Shown here: piece after piece, positions 1 to 7,691 of the stretch
Numbering within the stretch: position 1 is the first letter of the stretch
How the letters are laid out: each line of letters begins with the position of its first letter
Origin: an uncultured Oscillospiraceae bacterium
Lineage (GTDB): Bacteria; Bacillota; Clostridia; Oscillospirales; Oscillospiraceae
Length of the DNA stretch: 21,993 nucleotides
Direction of reading: 5' to 3'
NCBI GenBank assembly: GCA_934659445.1
Contig: CAKUHV010000020.1
Span: 1-21,993, forward strand
Program-made: the position numbers and the translations under genes
Notes under the pieces: model-generated
The model's database searches: none
What the model saw: only the letters and a program-made list of their open reading frames with translations
Told to the model about the DNA's origin: nothing

Positions 1-102
1 GTCGAGGACTTGTTTGAATTTGTCGGAGATAAATAGTCAACTCCCCATCCTTTTTCGCGTTCCTTCTGCAGGGGAACACGAGTGGTGCGGTAAAAGGACA
101 TA

Positions 103-142
103 AAAGAAAGGCCTCTCCCACCGGCCAGACCGGTGGGAGAGG
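103..142 (-). terminator. Intrinsic terminator of era
   Basis: A perfect 13-bp inverted repeat (112-124 with 130-142, loop 125-129) sits just past the era stop codon. Read on the minus strand it is followed by a T-rich tract (TTTCTTTT at 110-103). This is the classic hairpin plus U-run of a Rho-independent terminator. Confidence 0.9.
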
Positions 143-148
143 TCTGAT

Positions 149-1051
149 TTACTCTTCGCTGTGATAGCCGAAGTTCTGGATGGCCGCCGGGTTGTCCCGC
201 CAGTTCTCCTTCACCTTCACCCAGGTCTGCAAGAACACCTTGGTGCCCATGAATTTCTCCATGTCCTGCCGGGCCATGGTGGACACCTTCTTCAGCATGG
301 AGCCCCCCTTGCCGATGATGATGCCCTTGTGGCTGGCCTTCTCGCAGTAGATGGTGGCGTCCACCTCGATCACCTCGTCCTCCCGCTCGGAGAATTTGGT
401 GATCTCCACGGCGGTGCCGTGGGGGATCTCCTTGTCCAGACACAGCAGCAGCTTCTCCCGCACGATCTCCGCCATCATCTGCCGCTCCGGCTGGTCGGAG
501 ACCATCCCCTCCGGAAACAGCCGGGGCCCCTCCGGCAGGAACTGCTCCAGCTCGTCCAGCAGCTCGTCCAGCCCCTGATGCTCCCTGGCGGAGATGGGGA
601 TGATGGCACTGAATTCGTGGGCCTGGCTGTACAGCTGGATGACCTCCAGCAGGGTCTCCTTCTTCTCCAGAGCGTCCACCTTGTTGATGGCCAGGATGGC
701 GGGGCAGCCCAGCAGCTTCAGCCGGCGGATCAGCTGCTCCTCCGGCTGACCGATGTTGGGGATGGGCTCGACCAGCAGCACCACGGCATCCACGTCGGAC
801 ACGGACTGGCGCACTACATCCACCATATAGTCCCCCAGGCGGGTGCGGGGCTTGTGCAGGCCGGGGGTGTCCACAAAGACGAACTGACTGCTGCCCCGGT
901 CCAGAATGGCGGAGATGCGGGTGCGGGTGGTCTGGGGCTTGTTGGTGACGATGGTCACCTTCTCCCCCACCAGAGAGTTGATCAGGGTGGACTTGCCCAC
1001 GTTGGGCCGTCCGCAGACGGTGATGATGCCGGAACGGGTGATAGTCGACAT
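149..1051 (-). CDS. era: GTPase Era (30S ribosomal subunit assembly)
   Basis: Era binds the 3' end of 16S rRNA and promotes maturation of the small ribosomal subunit. The 300-residue product has the usual family length. The N-terminal G domain shows the G1 loop GRPNVGKST (about residues 14-22), the G3 motif DTPG and the G4 motif NKVD. The C-terminal half is a type-II KH RNA-binding domain with the IIIGKGG loop, and the protein ends with the typical LQTWVKVKENWRDN segment. The ATG start has a GAGG ribosome-binding site 10 bases upstream and a sigma-A promoter further up. In many Bacillota era lies in a ybeY-dgkA-cdd-era-recO cluster. Here it is a single-gene unit, with recO about 4.4 kb away on the other strand. 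Identification is secure. Confidence 0.98.
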   Translation of the reverse strand: MSTITRSGIITVCGRPNVGKSTLINSLVGEKVTIVTNKPQTTRTRISAILDRGSSQFVFVDTPGLHKPRTRLGDYMVDVVRQSVSDVDAVVLLVEPIPNIGQPEEQLIRRLKLLGCPAILAINKVDALEKKETLLEVIQLYSQAHEFSAIIPISAREHQGLDELLDELEQFLPEGPRLFPEGMVSDQPERQMMAEIVREKLLLCLDKEIPHGTAVEITKFSEREDEVIEVDATIYCEKASHKGIIIGKGGSMLKKVSTMARQDMEKFMGTKVFLQTWVKVKENWRDNPAAIQNFGYHSEE

Positions 1052-1104
1052 AACAGGTGATCCTCAGCTTTCTGCCCCTGAGCAATTGGGGCGTATGATG
1101 GGAT

Positions 1105-1133
1105 ATTATAGCACAGAGACAGCAAAAAACCAA
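1105..1133 (-). promoter_or_regulatory. Sigma-A promoter of era
   Basis: On the minus strand a TTGGTT -35 (1128-1133) and a perfect TATAAT -10 (1105-1110) are separated by 17 bases. The start codon is about 55 bases downstream. The promoter lies just downstream of a terminator (1144-1169), so era transcription appears insulated from the genes upstream. Confidence 0.85.
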
Positions 1134-1143
1134 CCCCAGGCCG

Positions 1144-1169
1144 AAAAAAGCGCCCGCGGAAGCGGGCGC
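1144..1169 (-). terminator. Intrinsic terminator upstream of era
   Basis: A perfect 8-bp GC stem (1150-1157 with 1162-1169, four-base loop) is followed on the minus strand by six T residues (1149-1144). No protein gene ends nearby. A second small hairpin (CGGCC/GGCCG arms, followed by TTTT) lies immediately before it on the minus strand. What it terminates is therefore an open question; see the candidate RNA ending here. Confidence 0.8.
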
Positions 1170-1307
1170 AAAACGGCCGGAGGGCCGGAATTTGTGGTCT
1201 GCCGCCGGGCGCTGCGTCCCTGCCGCGGCAGTAAAGGAGAGAAAAACGGAGGTGTCGGGGCCGGAGGCGTCCCGCCGGGGGAGCGGTGGGAGCACGATCC
1301 CCGATCC
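1144..1307 (-). ncRNA. Candidate structured small RNA (unidentified)
   Basis: This non-coding stretch has an extended -10 promoter at its upstream end and a strong intrinsic terminator at its downstream end, which predicts a transcript of about 165 nt. The sequence is GC-rich and full of complementary segments, for example a CTGCCGC/GCGGCAG pair and a CGGCC/GGCCG hairpin. It has no open frame with convincing codon use or a start site. I could not match it to SRP RNA, tmRNA, RNase P RNA or 6S RNA by eye: the diagnostic SRP and tmRNA motifs are not seen. Both transcription boundaries are inferred. It could instead be a long 3' untranslated region of the small gene upstream. Confidence 0.35.
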
Positions 1308-1313
1308 ACCTGT

Positions 1314-1322
1314 AGCATACCA
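1314..1322 (-). promoter_or_regulatory. Extended -10 promoter of the candidate small RNA
   Basis: On the minus strand TGG directly precedes TATGCT, an extended -10 element (TGn-TATnnT). The -35 is weak (TGAAAA at a 19-base spacing). A 6-bp inverted repeat, TTCACG (1341-1346) with CGTGAA (1362-1367), lies just upstream and overlaps the -35 region, which would suit an operator. Confidence 0.4.
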
Positions 1323-1398
1323 CATGGCAGAAGGGGAGTTTTCACGAAAGGGCAAACGTTCCGTGAATTTTTTATGAATGGAGGCGGGCATAAGGAAG

Positions 1399-1429
1399 CC
1401 CGGCTCCGTCTGATCCAGGCGGAGCCGGG
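1399..1429 (-). terminator. Hairpin downstream of the 38-aa gene (weak terminator)
   Basis: A perfect 10-bp inverted repeat, CCCGGCTCCG with CGGAGCCGGG, has an 11-base loop. On the minus strand the following bases are CTTCCTTAT, only partly U-rich. The hairpin lies about 30 bases past the stop codon of the 38-residue gene, so it is probably its 3' end, but termination may be leaky. Confidence 0.55.
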
Positions 1430-1459
1430 AAAGAAGTGTGAGAGGGATCGTTCCTGCCC

Positions 1460-1576
1460 TCAGCGGGCCTGAGGGTCGTTTTTCACGTTCTCGGGGCCGT
1501 TTTTACCCTTGTTCTGGGGGCCGGACTCCCGGTTCTGCTTCTGCTTTCTGGATTCCTTGCTGTTGGGCTGTTCCAT
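1460..1576 (-). CDS. 38-residue hydrophilic protein, putative forespore small protein
   Basis: This short gene begins ATG-GAA-CAG and has a GGAGG ribosome-binding site eight bases upstream. The product is very polar: about six Lys, six Asn, five Gln, four Glu, three Arg, four Pro and three Gly among 38 residues. Val31 is the only clear aliphatic residue. It has no Cys, no membrane segment and no aromatic residue, so it is probably disordered. Its composition resembles the minor small acid-soluble spore proteins of Bacillus (SspO, SspP, SspK, Tlp class), but I see no direct family match. The key context is a perfect sigma-G-type promoter about 67 bases upstream of the start. The gene and its frame are well supported. 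The spore role is inferred from promoter and composition. Confidence 0.7.
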   Translation of the reverse strand: MEQPNSKESRKQKQNRESGPQNKGKNGPENVKNDPQAR

Positions 1577-1623
1577 GACGAGACCTCCGTGACGAGCGGG
1601 CCGTTGGCCCGGATTTTGCGGCA

Positions 1624-1666
1624 GAGCCTTCCGCCGCGGAGGTAGTATGCCCCGGACGGAAGGCTC
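1624..1666. repeat. 10-bp inverted repeat across the sigma-G-like promoter
   Basis: GAGCCTTCCG (1624-1633) is the exact reverse complement of CGGAAGGCTC (1657-1666), with 23 bases between them. One arm lies in the promoter spacer and the other in the first bases of the expected transcript, so the -10 element sits in the loop. No U-run flanks it on either strand, which argues against a terminator for yigZ. An operator for a dimeric regulator would fit. Confidence 0.6.
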
Positions 1667-1672
1667 CTATAC
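1643..1672 (-). promoter_or_regulatory. Sigma-G (forespore) type promoter
   Basis: On the minus strand GTATA (1672-1668) and CATACTA (1649-1643) are separated by exactly 18 bases. This is a full match to the Bacillus subtilis sigma-G consensus GHATR-N18-CATNHTA. It begins three bases past the stop codon of yigZ and points at the 38-residue gene. A sigma-A promoter is not evident here. Confidence 0.7.
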
Positions 1673-1674
1673 GT

Positions 1675-2310
1675 TCACACAGGCGGCCGGACAGGAACGG
1701 CCCGCATGGACTCCCCGGCGGTCAGCACCTCAACGGTGCCGGCGGAGACGTCCAGGATGCGGGCGGCAAAGTCCGCCGCCCGCTCCTCCGGCAGTAGGCA
1801 GGACAGCACCACGTCCGCCCCGTAGTCCACGTTTTCCACCGCGCCGCCAAAGGACAGCACCTCCCGCCGCATGGACTCGAACCGTCCGTAGTCACAGGGG
1901 AGCTCCATGGACACCCACCGGCGCACCACCGAGATCCCCGCGGCGTCCAGAGCGTCCTTGGCACTCTGGGTATAGGCCCGCACCAGCCCCCCGGCCCCCA
2001 GCAGGATACCTCCGAAGTACCGGGTGACCACGCAGCACACGTTCTCCACGCCCTCCCGCTGAAACACGTTCAGCATGGGCTGCCCCGCCGTGCCCTGGGG
2101 CTCTCCGTCGTCGGAGTAGCGCACGGGGCCGTCCTTGATCAGATAGCACCAGCAGTTGTGCCTGGCGTCGTAGTGCTGCTTCTTCGTCTCCTCGATCCGG
2201 GCCCGGGCCTGCTCCTCGCTGTCCACCGGCCAGATGCGGCCGATGAACCGGGAGCGCTTTTCCGTAAACTCCGTCCGGCTGACGCCGGAGGGGATGTAAT
2301 ATTCCGTCAT
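1675..2310 (-). CDS. yigZ: YigZ / IMPACT family protein
   Basis: A 211-residue member of the YigZ/YvyE family, related to the eukaryotic translation regulator IMPACT. The bacterial proteins are soluble and are thought to act on translation or ribosome-associated RNA, but the biochemical role is unsettled. The N-terminal UPF0029 domain (about 18-120) contains the hallmark TRYFGGILLGAGGLVRAY. The C-terminal DUF1949-like ferredoxin fold covers about 135-200. The start is fixed by an AAAGGAGG site that overlaps the TAA of the upstream MFS gene, giving a 10-base gap and probable translational coupling. It is the last gene of the hflX-MFS-yigZ run. Confidence 0.92.
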   Translation of the reverse strand: MTEYYIPSGVSRTEFTEKRSRFIGRIWPVDSEEQARARIEETKKQHYDARHNCWCYLIKDGPVRYSDDGEPQGTAGQPMLNVFQREGVENVCCVVTRYFGGILLGAGGLVRAYTQSAKDALDAAGISVVRRWVSMELPCDYGRFESMRREVLSFGGAVENVDYGADVVLSCLLPEERAADFAARILDVSAGTVEVLTAGESMRAVPVRPPV

Positions 2311-2320
2311 GGGGCCTCCT

Positions 2321-3580
2321 TTACGCCTGCCGGTTATAGACCTTCTTCACCTGCGCCCGTCCGGGCCAGACGATGCCGTAGATGGCGGTCATATTCAGCG
2401 CCATGGCGCACAGGATGATGGTGCGCTCCTGGGCGAACTGGGAGCACACCCCCGCCAGCACCTGCCCCAGGATCTGTCCCACGCTGCACACCATCTGGAA
2501 CGTACCGTTGAACCGGGCCCGGATCCGGTCGGGCACATAGGACTGGGTGGCGGAGATGCGGATGTTGTACGAGGTGACGCTGAGCACGCCGCTGAGGAAA
2601 AACACCAGCATCATGGGAACAACGGGCAGGAACAGTTCCACCGCGCTCATCACAGTGATGGTGGTATAGACGAACAGGGCGATGACAAACTTTTTCCCCG
2701 TGGGATAGACAAAGCGGTAGTGGATCAGTCCGCCCACCAGCCGCCCGCCCACGCCGCAGGCGGTGACGATGGAGTACAGGGTCACCACATCCACGGGCAC
2801 GGCGGAAAACAGCTGTGCGTGGTTGCGGAAGAAGGGTAACAGCAGGGTATCGTTCACCTGCCCGGTGAGCATGGTGACGAAAAAGTACGCCGTGACCACC
2901 AGCAGGCCGCCCTCGCTGCGGATATCGCCCAGCCCCTCCTGGAAGTCGGCCCGGAAACGGCCCAGCCCATGGGGGGCAGACGGCGCCGCGGCGGACATAT
3001 GGGTCTCCTGAAAGCGGATGGACCGCTCGAAGCAGGCGGCGGTAAAAAACAGCAGGGAGTTGACCAGAAACAGGGGGGCCACCGTGCCCGCCGCCCGGTA
3101 GACCACGGAGGCCAGGGGCAGGGTGAAGCTGGCCAGCGGGTAGAGCAGGCTGGCGATGGAGTAGGCCCGGGTGAAGTTGCCCGCCGCCACAAGGTTGGGG
3201 TAAAAGCTGTCGTAGGCCACGGTGTAGATGCTGTTGATGCTGCCGATGATCAGCACCCCTGCCAGCATGACCCAGTAGTGGAAGAACCCCCGGGACAGCA
3301 GCAGCCACACCAGCAGATACAGGGCCGACGAGGTGAAGTCCATGGTGTAGATCACCCGCTTGCGGCTCATGCGGTCCAGATAGGGCCCGGCCAGCAGGGG
3401 CACCACTACATTGGGTGCGTAGTAGCAGGCCATGAAGATGGCGTACAGCAGGGTCGAGCCGGTGTTGTCCAGCACCAGCAGGCTGATGGCAAAGCCGGCA
3501 ATGGCGTTGCCCAGGGTGGACACCGCCGTGCCCAGGGTAATAATGGTAAAGTCCCGCGTCCACAGGAGCTGACGTTCCAT
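2321..3580 (-). CDS. Major facilitator superfamily transporter
   Basis: A 419-residue polytopic membrane protein with about 12 hydrophobic segments. The loop after the second helix reads GPYLDRMSRKRV, a variant of the MFS signature G-x3-D-x2-G/S-R-R/K. A second copy of the pattern follows the central loop (GGRLVGGLIHYRF). Proton-driven export of a small molecule is the family default. Substrate cannot be read from sequence, and no resistance function should be assumed. The start has GGGAG nine bases upstream. hflX ends 46 bases upstream and yigZ begins 10 bases downstream, so the three are probably cotranscribed. A 5-bp stem without a U-run lies in the hflX-MFS gap. Confidence 0.88.
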   Translation of the reverse strand: MERQLLWTRDFTIITLGTAVSTLGNAIAGFAISLLVLDNTGSTLLYAIFMACYYAPNVVVPLLAGPYLDRMSRKRVIYTMDFTSSALYLLVWLLLSRGFFHYWVMLAGVLIIGSINSIYTVAYDSFYPNLVAAGNFTRAYSIASLLYPLASFTLPLASVVYRAAGTVAPLFLVNSLLFFTAACFERSIRFQETHMSAAAPSAPHGLGRFRADFQEGLGDIRSEGGLLVVTAYFFVTMLTGQVNDTLLLPFFRNHAQLFSAVPVDVVTLYSIVTACGVGGRLVGGLIHYRFVYPTGKKFVIALFVYTTITVMSAVELFLPVVPMMLVFFLSGVLSVTSYNIRISATQSYVPDRIRARFNGTFQMVCSVGQILGQVLAGVCSQFAQERTIILCAMALNMTAIYGIVWPGRAQVKKVYNRQA

Positions 3581-3626
3581 TGCGTTTCTCTCCCTTCTCC
3601 GCCGTTCCGGCGGGGCTTCTGCGGGA

Positions 3627-4916
<1,290 letters not shown>

Positions 4917-4964
4917 AGATGCCTCCCAAAGGGCGCTCCCCGCCGGACAGGGGCGCATAGCAGT

Positions 4965-5001
4965 AAAAAGCCGCAGTCTGCCCACAGGGCAGAAGCCGCG
5001 G
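4965..5001 (-). terminator. Second tandem terminator after rpmE
   Basis: On the minus strand TCTGCCC pairs with GGGCAGA across a three-base loop. An outer CCGC/GCGG helix extends it across a small internal loop, and a run of five T residues (4969-4965) follows. It lies immediately downstream of a first terminator. Confidence 0.7.
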
Positions 5002-5005
5002 AAAG

Positions 5006-5038
5006 AAAAAGCCGCACCGAAAACTCGGCACGGCTTTT
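5006..5038 (-). terminator. Intrinsic terminator of rpmE
   Basis: An 11-bp stem (AGCCGTGCCGA with TCGGTGCGGCT, two G-U pairs) is followed on the minus strand by TTTTTC. It begins 10 bases past the rpmE stop codon. A-tract and T-tract flank the stem, so it may work in both directions. Confidence 0.85.
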
Positions 5039-5048
5039 GGGCACGATC

Positions 5049-5252
5049 TTACTTGTCGAAGCCAAACTTCTTGTTGAAGCGGCTGACACGGCCACCGGTG
5101 TCCACCATCTTCTGCTTACCGGTGTAGAAGGGATGACACTTGGAACAAACTTCAACACGGATGTCCTTCTTGGTGGAGCCAGTCTCGATCACGTTGCCGC
5201 AGGCGCACCGGATGGTAGTCTGCTGATAGTTGGGGTGGAGACCTTCCTTCAT
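5049..5252 (-). CDS. rpmE: 50S ribosomal protein L31 (zinc-binding type)
   Basis: A 67-residue ribosomal protein L31. It has four zinc-ligand cysteines, Cys16, Cys18, Cys36 and Cys39 (CAC and CSKC), so it is the zinc-containing (C+) form rather than the zinc-independent YtiA/RpmE2 paralogue. Start [10 protein letters not shown] and the C-terminal Arg/Lys-rich tail are typical. AGAGGTG lies seven bases before the ATG. It is a single-gene unit with a sigma-A promoter and tandem terminators, in keeping with high expression. Confidence 0.98.
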   Translation of the reverse strand: MKEGLHPNYQQTTIRCACGNVIETGSTKKDIRVEVCSKCHPFYTGKQKMVDTGGRVSRFNKKFGFDK

Positions 5253-5306
5253 TGTATATTCACCTCTTTCTCCTTGTGAGGATCACTTCGCATAAACGCA
5301 TTTGGT

Positions 5307-5335
5307 ATCATAGCACAATTATTCCAAAAAAGCAA
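5307..5335 (-). promoter_or_regulatory. Sigma-A promoter of rpmE
   Basis: TTGCTT (5335-5330) and TATGAT (5312-5307) on the minus strand with a 17-base spacer. The predicted transcript start is about 50 bases before the rpmE start codon. The same hexamer pair (TTGCTT-17-TATGAT) drives the LTA synthase gene near position 17920. Confidence 0.85.
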
Positions 5336-5406
5336 CACCTTTTTGAAAAAAGCCGGGGGATTTTTGCCGCGCCTCTCCCCTCCCCCCTCAGCGGCCCCGG
5401 CGGCGT

Positions 5407-5435
5407 TTGACTTCCCGCCGGTTTTGCCTTATAAT
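5407..5435 (+). promoter_or_regulatory. Near-consensus sigma-A promoter of recO
   Basis: TTGACT (5407-5412), 17-base spacer, TATAAT (5430-5435). The recO start codon is 46 bases past the -10. The divergent rpmE promoter is about 70 bases away. Confidence 0.88.
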
Positions 5436-5481
5436 TTCCCCGTATTCCGCGCCTTCGGGCGCTTTGGGGGAGGGACGGCTC

Positions 5482-6252
5482 ATGCACTGCACCACAAAGG
5501 CTCTGGTCCTGCGGGGGGTGGACTATAAGGAGTCCGACCGCATCCTGACCCTGCTGACCCGGGACATGGGCAAGGTGACCGTCTCCGCCCGGGGCTGTCG
5601 GAAAAAGAACAGCCCCCTGTCCGCCGGGTGTCAGCTGCTGTGCTGGTCGGAGTTCGTGCTGTATCAGTTTCAGGACCGGTGGACGGTGAAGGAGTGCTCC
5701 GCCCTGCGGGAGTTCCGGGGGGTGCGGGAGGATCTGGAAAAGTTCGCTCTGGGCTGCTACTTCGCCGAGGTGACCGAGCTGCTGTCCGTAGAGGAGCTGC
5801 CCGCGCCGGAGCTGCTGTCCCTCACTTTGAACAGCCTGCACGCTCTGGACAGGCTGGACCGCCCGCCCGCTCTGGTCAAGGGGGTATTCGAGTGGAAGGC
5901 CATGTGTCTGGCGGGGTATGAGCCCCTGCTGGACGCCTGCGCCGTTTGCGGCGCGGAGCACCCCGCCGACGCCCGCTTCCACCTGCGGGAGGGGGTGCTG
6001 CACTGCGCCGCCTGCCGGGACGAGGTGGGGGAGGGCATCTCTCTGCCCCTGTCCCCCGACTGTCTGGCCGCCCTGCGCCATGTGACCTACGGCGACCCCA
6101 AGCGGCTGTTCTCCTTCTCCATCTCCCCCGCCGGGCTGGAGCAGTTGTCCGGCGCGGCGGAGGCCTATTTGCTGACCCAGCTGGAGCGGGGCTTCGGCAC
6201 TCTGGACTTCTATAAGCAGCTGGCCCTGACGCCGCCGCTTCCGCAAATATAA
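5482..6252 (+). CDS. recO: DNA repair protein RecO
   Basis: RecO, with RecR, loads RecA onto SSB-coated single-stranded DNA in recombinational repair. The 256-residue product begins with the OB-fold domain (about 1-80, with the typical LVLRGVDYKESDRILTLLT start), followed by a helical domain. It has a zinc-finger insert with two CxxC pairs (CAVC and CAAC, about residues 153-177). The frame is open further upstream, but the ATG at 5482 has GGGAGGG upstream, matches the family N-terminus, and lies downstream of a clear promoter. It is monocistronic and ends in a terminator shared with the converging MATE gene. RecO is usually next to era in Bacillota but not here. Confidence 0.95.
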   Translation: MHCTTKALVLRGVDYKESDRILTLLTRDMGKVTVSARGCRKKNSPLSAGCQLLCWSEFVLYQFQDRWTVKECSALREFRGVREDLEKFALGCYFAEVTELLSVEELPAPELLSLTLNSLHALDRLDRPPALVKGVFEWKAMCLAGYEPLLDACAVCGAEHPADARFHLREGVLHCAACRDEVGEGISLPLSPDCLAALRHVTYGDPKRLFSFSISPAGLEQLSGAAEAYLLTQLERGFGTLDFYKQLALTPPLPQI

Positions 6253-6254
6253 GT

Positions 6255-6288
6255 AAAGCCAGCCCGCCTGAACGGCGGGCTGGCTTTT
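6255..6288. terminator. Shared terminator between recO and the MATE operon
   Basis: A perfect 11-bp stem GCCAGCCCGCC with GGCGGGCTGGC (6258-6268 and 6274-6284) is followed by TTTT on the plus strand and TTTACTT on the minus strand. It lies between convergent genes and begins two bases past the recO stop. Confidence 0.9.
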
Positions 6289-6305
6289 CGTCCTTACTTA
6301 TGCGC

Positions 6306-7691
6306 TTATGCGGCAGTCTCCGGCTCATCCGTCAGCCTTCGGGACACGATCACGCTGTAGCCCCCTTCGATGATCACCAGCAGGAACCAGCCCACGGCCA
6401 CGGAGTAGCAAATGCCCGGAATGCCCAGCCGGGGGATCAGCAGCCAGGACAGGATCACCCGCAGCACCACCTGGCACAGGGAGGCCGCCATGGTCAGCCG
6501 CAGCCGGCCCAGGCCCCGGAAGAAGCTCTGGATCATCTCCCCCAGATAGCCCAGCAGGTAGAACCCGGCCATGGTGCGGGTATACAGGCCGCCGGCGGCG
6601 ATGACCTCCGGCTCATCGGAGAACAGGGCGGTGAGCCCGTCGGCAAACAAGATGCACACACACATGACCACTGCGGCCATAGACAGCTGGCACACTGCCG
6701 TGACCCGGTAGAAGCGCCGCGCCCGCTGCCGGTCGCCGTGGCCCAGGTTTTGGGACAGGCACACCGCCAGGGCGGCGGCGGTGCCCTGGGCGAAGCAGAA
6801 CAGGAATGCCTCAGCCCGCATCCCCATGTTATAGCCCGTGACCGTATTGGTGCCCAGGCCGCTGAGCATCCCCTGGATCAGAAACCGGCCGATGCACACC
6901 ACCGCCTGCTGCAGGGCGGCGGCCCAGGCATAGGCCAGCACCTTTTTCCCCACATCGGGCCGGAACAGGAGCTCCTCCCGCTTCAGGGCCAGGGGCGGAC
7001 ATCTCTTATGGACGTAGACCATGCAGCATACGGCGGAAAACAGCTGGCAGCTCACCGTAGACAGGGCCACCCCCTGTATTCCCATCTTCAGCACGCCCAC
7101 TAACAGCACATCCAGCAGGGCGTGAAGAGTGGAGGACACCAGCAGGATCACAAAGGGCACCCGGGAATTGCCGCAGCTGCGCAGCATGGAGGCGTAGTAA
7201 TTATACAGGTAACAGAAGATTATGCCGCCGAAAATGATGCGCAGATAGGCCATGGCCTGCCGGCACACGGCCTCCTCCGTGCCCTGGGCCCGCAGGACGG
7301 GGCCGCCCAGCAGAATGCACGCCGCCGAGACCGTCAGCGTGATCGCCGCGCCGCCGATCAGGGCGGTGGAGTGGGTCACCTTCAGCCGCTGCCAGTCCCC
7401 TGCCCCGCACAGCTGGGCCGCCAGCACGCCGATGCCGATGGTGGCCCCCAGGATCAGGGCGTTGACGATGTCCATCATGGGGGCGGCCACGCTGATGCCG
7501 CCAAGGGGGATGCTGCCCAGAAATTTCCCCACCACCATGGCGTCCACGATGTTGTAAAGCTGCTGAAAGATATTGCCCAGAATGATGGGAAAGGCAAAGG
7601 TCAGCAGGGTGGGCAGGGGCGCGCCGTTCAGGATCGCCTCGCCGTCTCCGCGGGGGTGGTGATGGGGGTGGGGATGGGGCATCAGTGCCAT
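6306..7691 (-). CDS. MATE family efflux transporter
   Basis: A 461-residue multidrug and toxin extrusion family membrane protein with about 12 hydrophobic segments. It has typical MATE patterns: FAFPIILGNIFQQLYNIVDAMVVGKFLG near the N-terminus and the internally repeated ILSWLLIPRLGIPGICYS near the C-terminus. Substrate and coupling ion (Na+ or H+) are unknown. The frame is open to 7799, but the ATG at 7691 has GAGGT seven bases upstream and gives a normal length. It overlaps the stop of the preceding gene by 10 bases, so it is the last gene of the phoH-ybeY operon. An unusual His/Pro-rich patch (seven His within residues 5-14) precedes the first helix. Confidence 0.92.
   Translation of the reverse strand: MALMPHPHPHHHPRGDGEAILNGAPLPTLLTFAFPIILGNIFQQLYNIVDAMVVGKFLGSIPLGGISVAAPMMDIVNALILGATIGIGVLAAQLCGAGDWQRLKVTHSTALIGGAAITLTVSAACILLGGPVLRAQGTEEAVCRQAMAYLRIIFGGIIFCYLYNYYASMLRSCGNSRVPFVILLVSSTLHALLDVLLVGVLKMGIQGVALSTVSCQLFSAVCCMVYVHKRCPPLALKREELLFRPDVGKKVLAYAWAAALQQAVVCIGRFLIQGMLSGLGTNTVTGYNMGMRAEAFLFCFAQGTAAALAVCLSQNLGHGDRQRARRFYRVTAVCQLSMAAVVMCVCILFADGLTALFSDEPEVIAAGGLYTRTMAGFYLLGYLGEMIQSFFRGLGRLRLTMAASLCQVVLRVILSWLLIPRLGIPGICYSVAVGWFLLVIIEGGYSVIVSRRLTDEPETAA

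Noticed and set aside
1..36. Possible C-terminal tail (VEDLFEFVGDK then stop) of a plus-strand gene entering from the left edge
   Set aside because: Only 11 codons, and their third positions are much less GC-rich than the genes in this window. It may be non-coding; too little to call.
161..1060. Long plus-strand open frame opposite era
   Set aside because: Antisense shadow of era caused by high GC content. Composition is His/Gln/Gly/Leu-rich with no family features and no ribosome-binding site. The same applies to the long frames opposite hflX, phoH, yqfD, MATE, the ABC genes and the LTA synthase.
2321..3580. Drug-resistance determinant
   Set aside because: The MFS protein and both MATE proteins have generic family features only. 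Sequence alone does not show a drug substrate.
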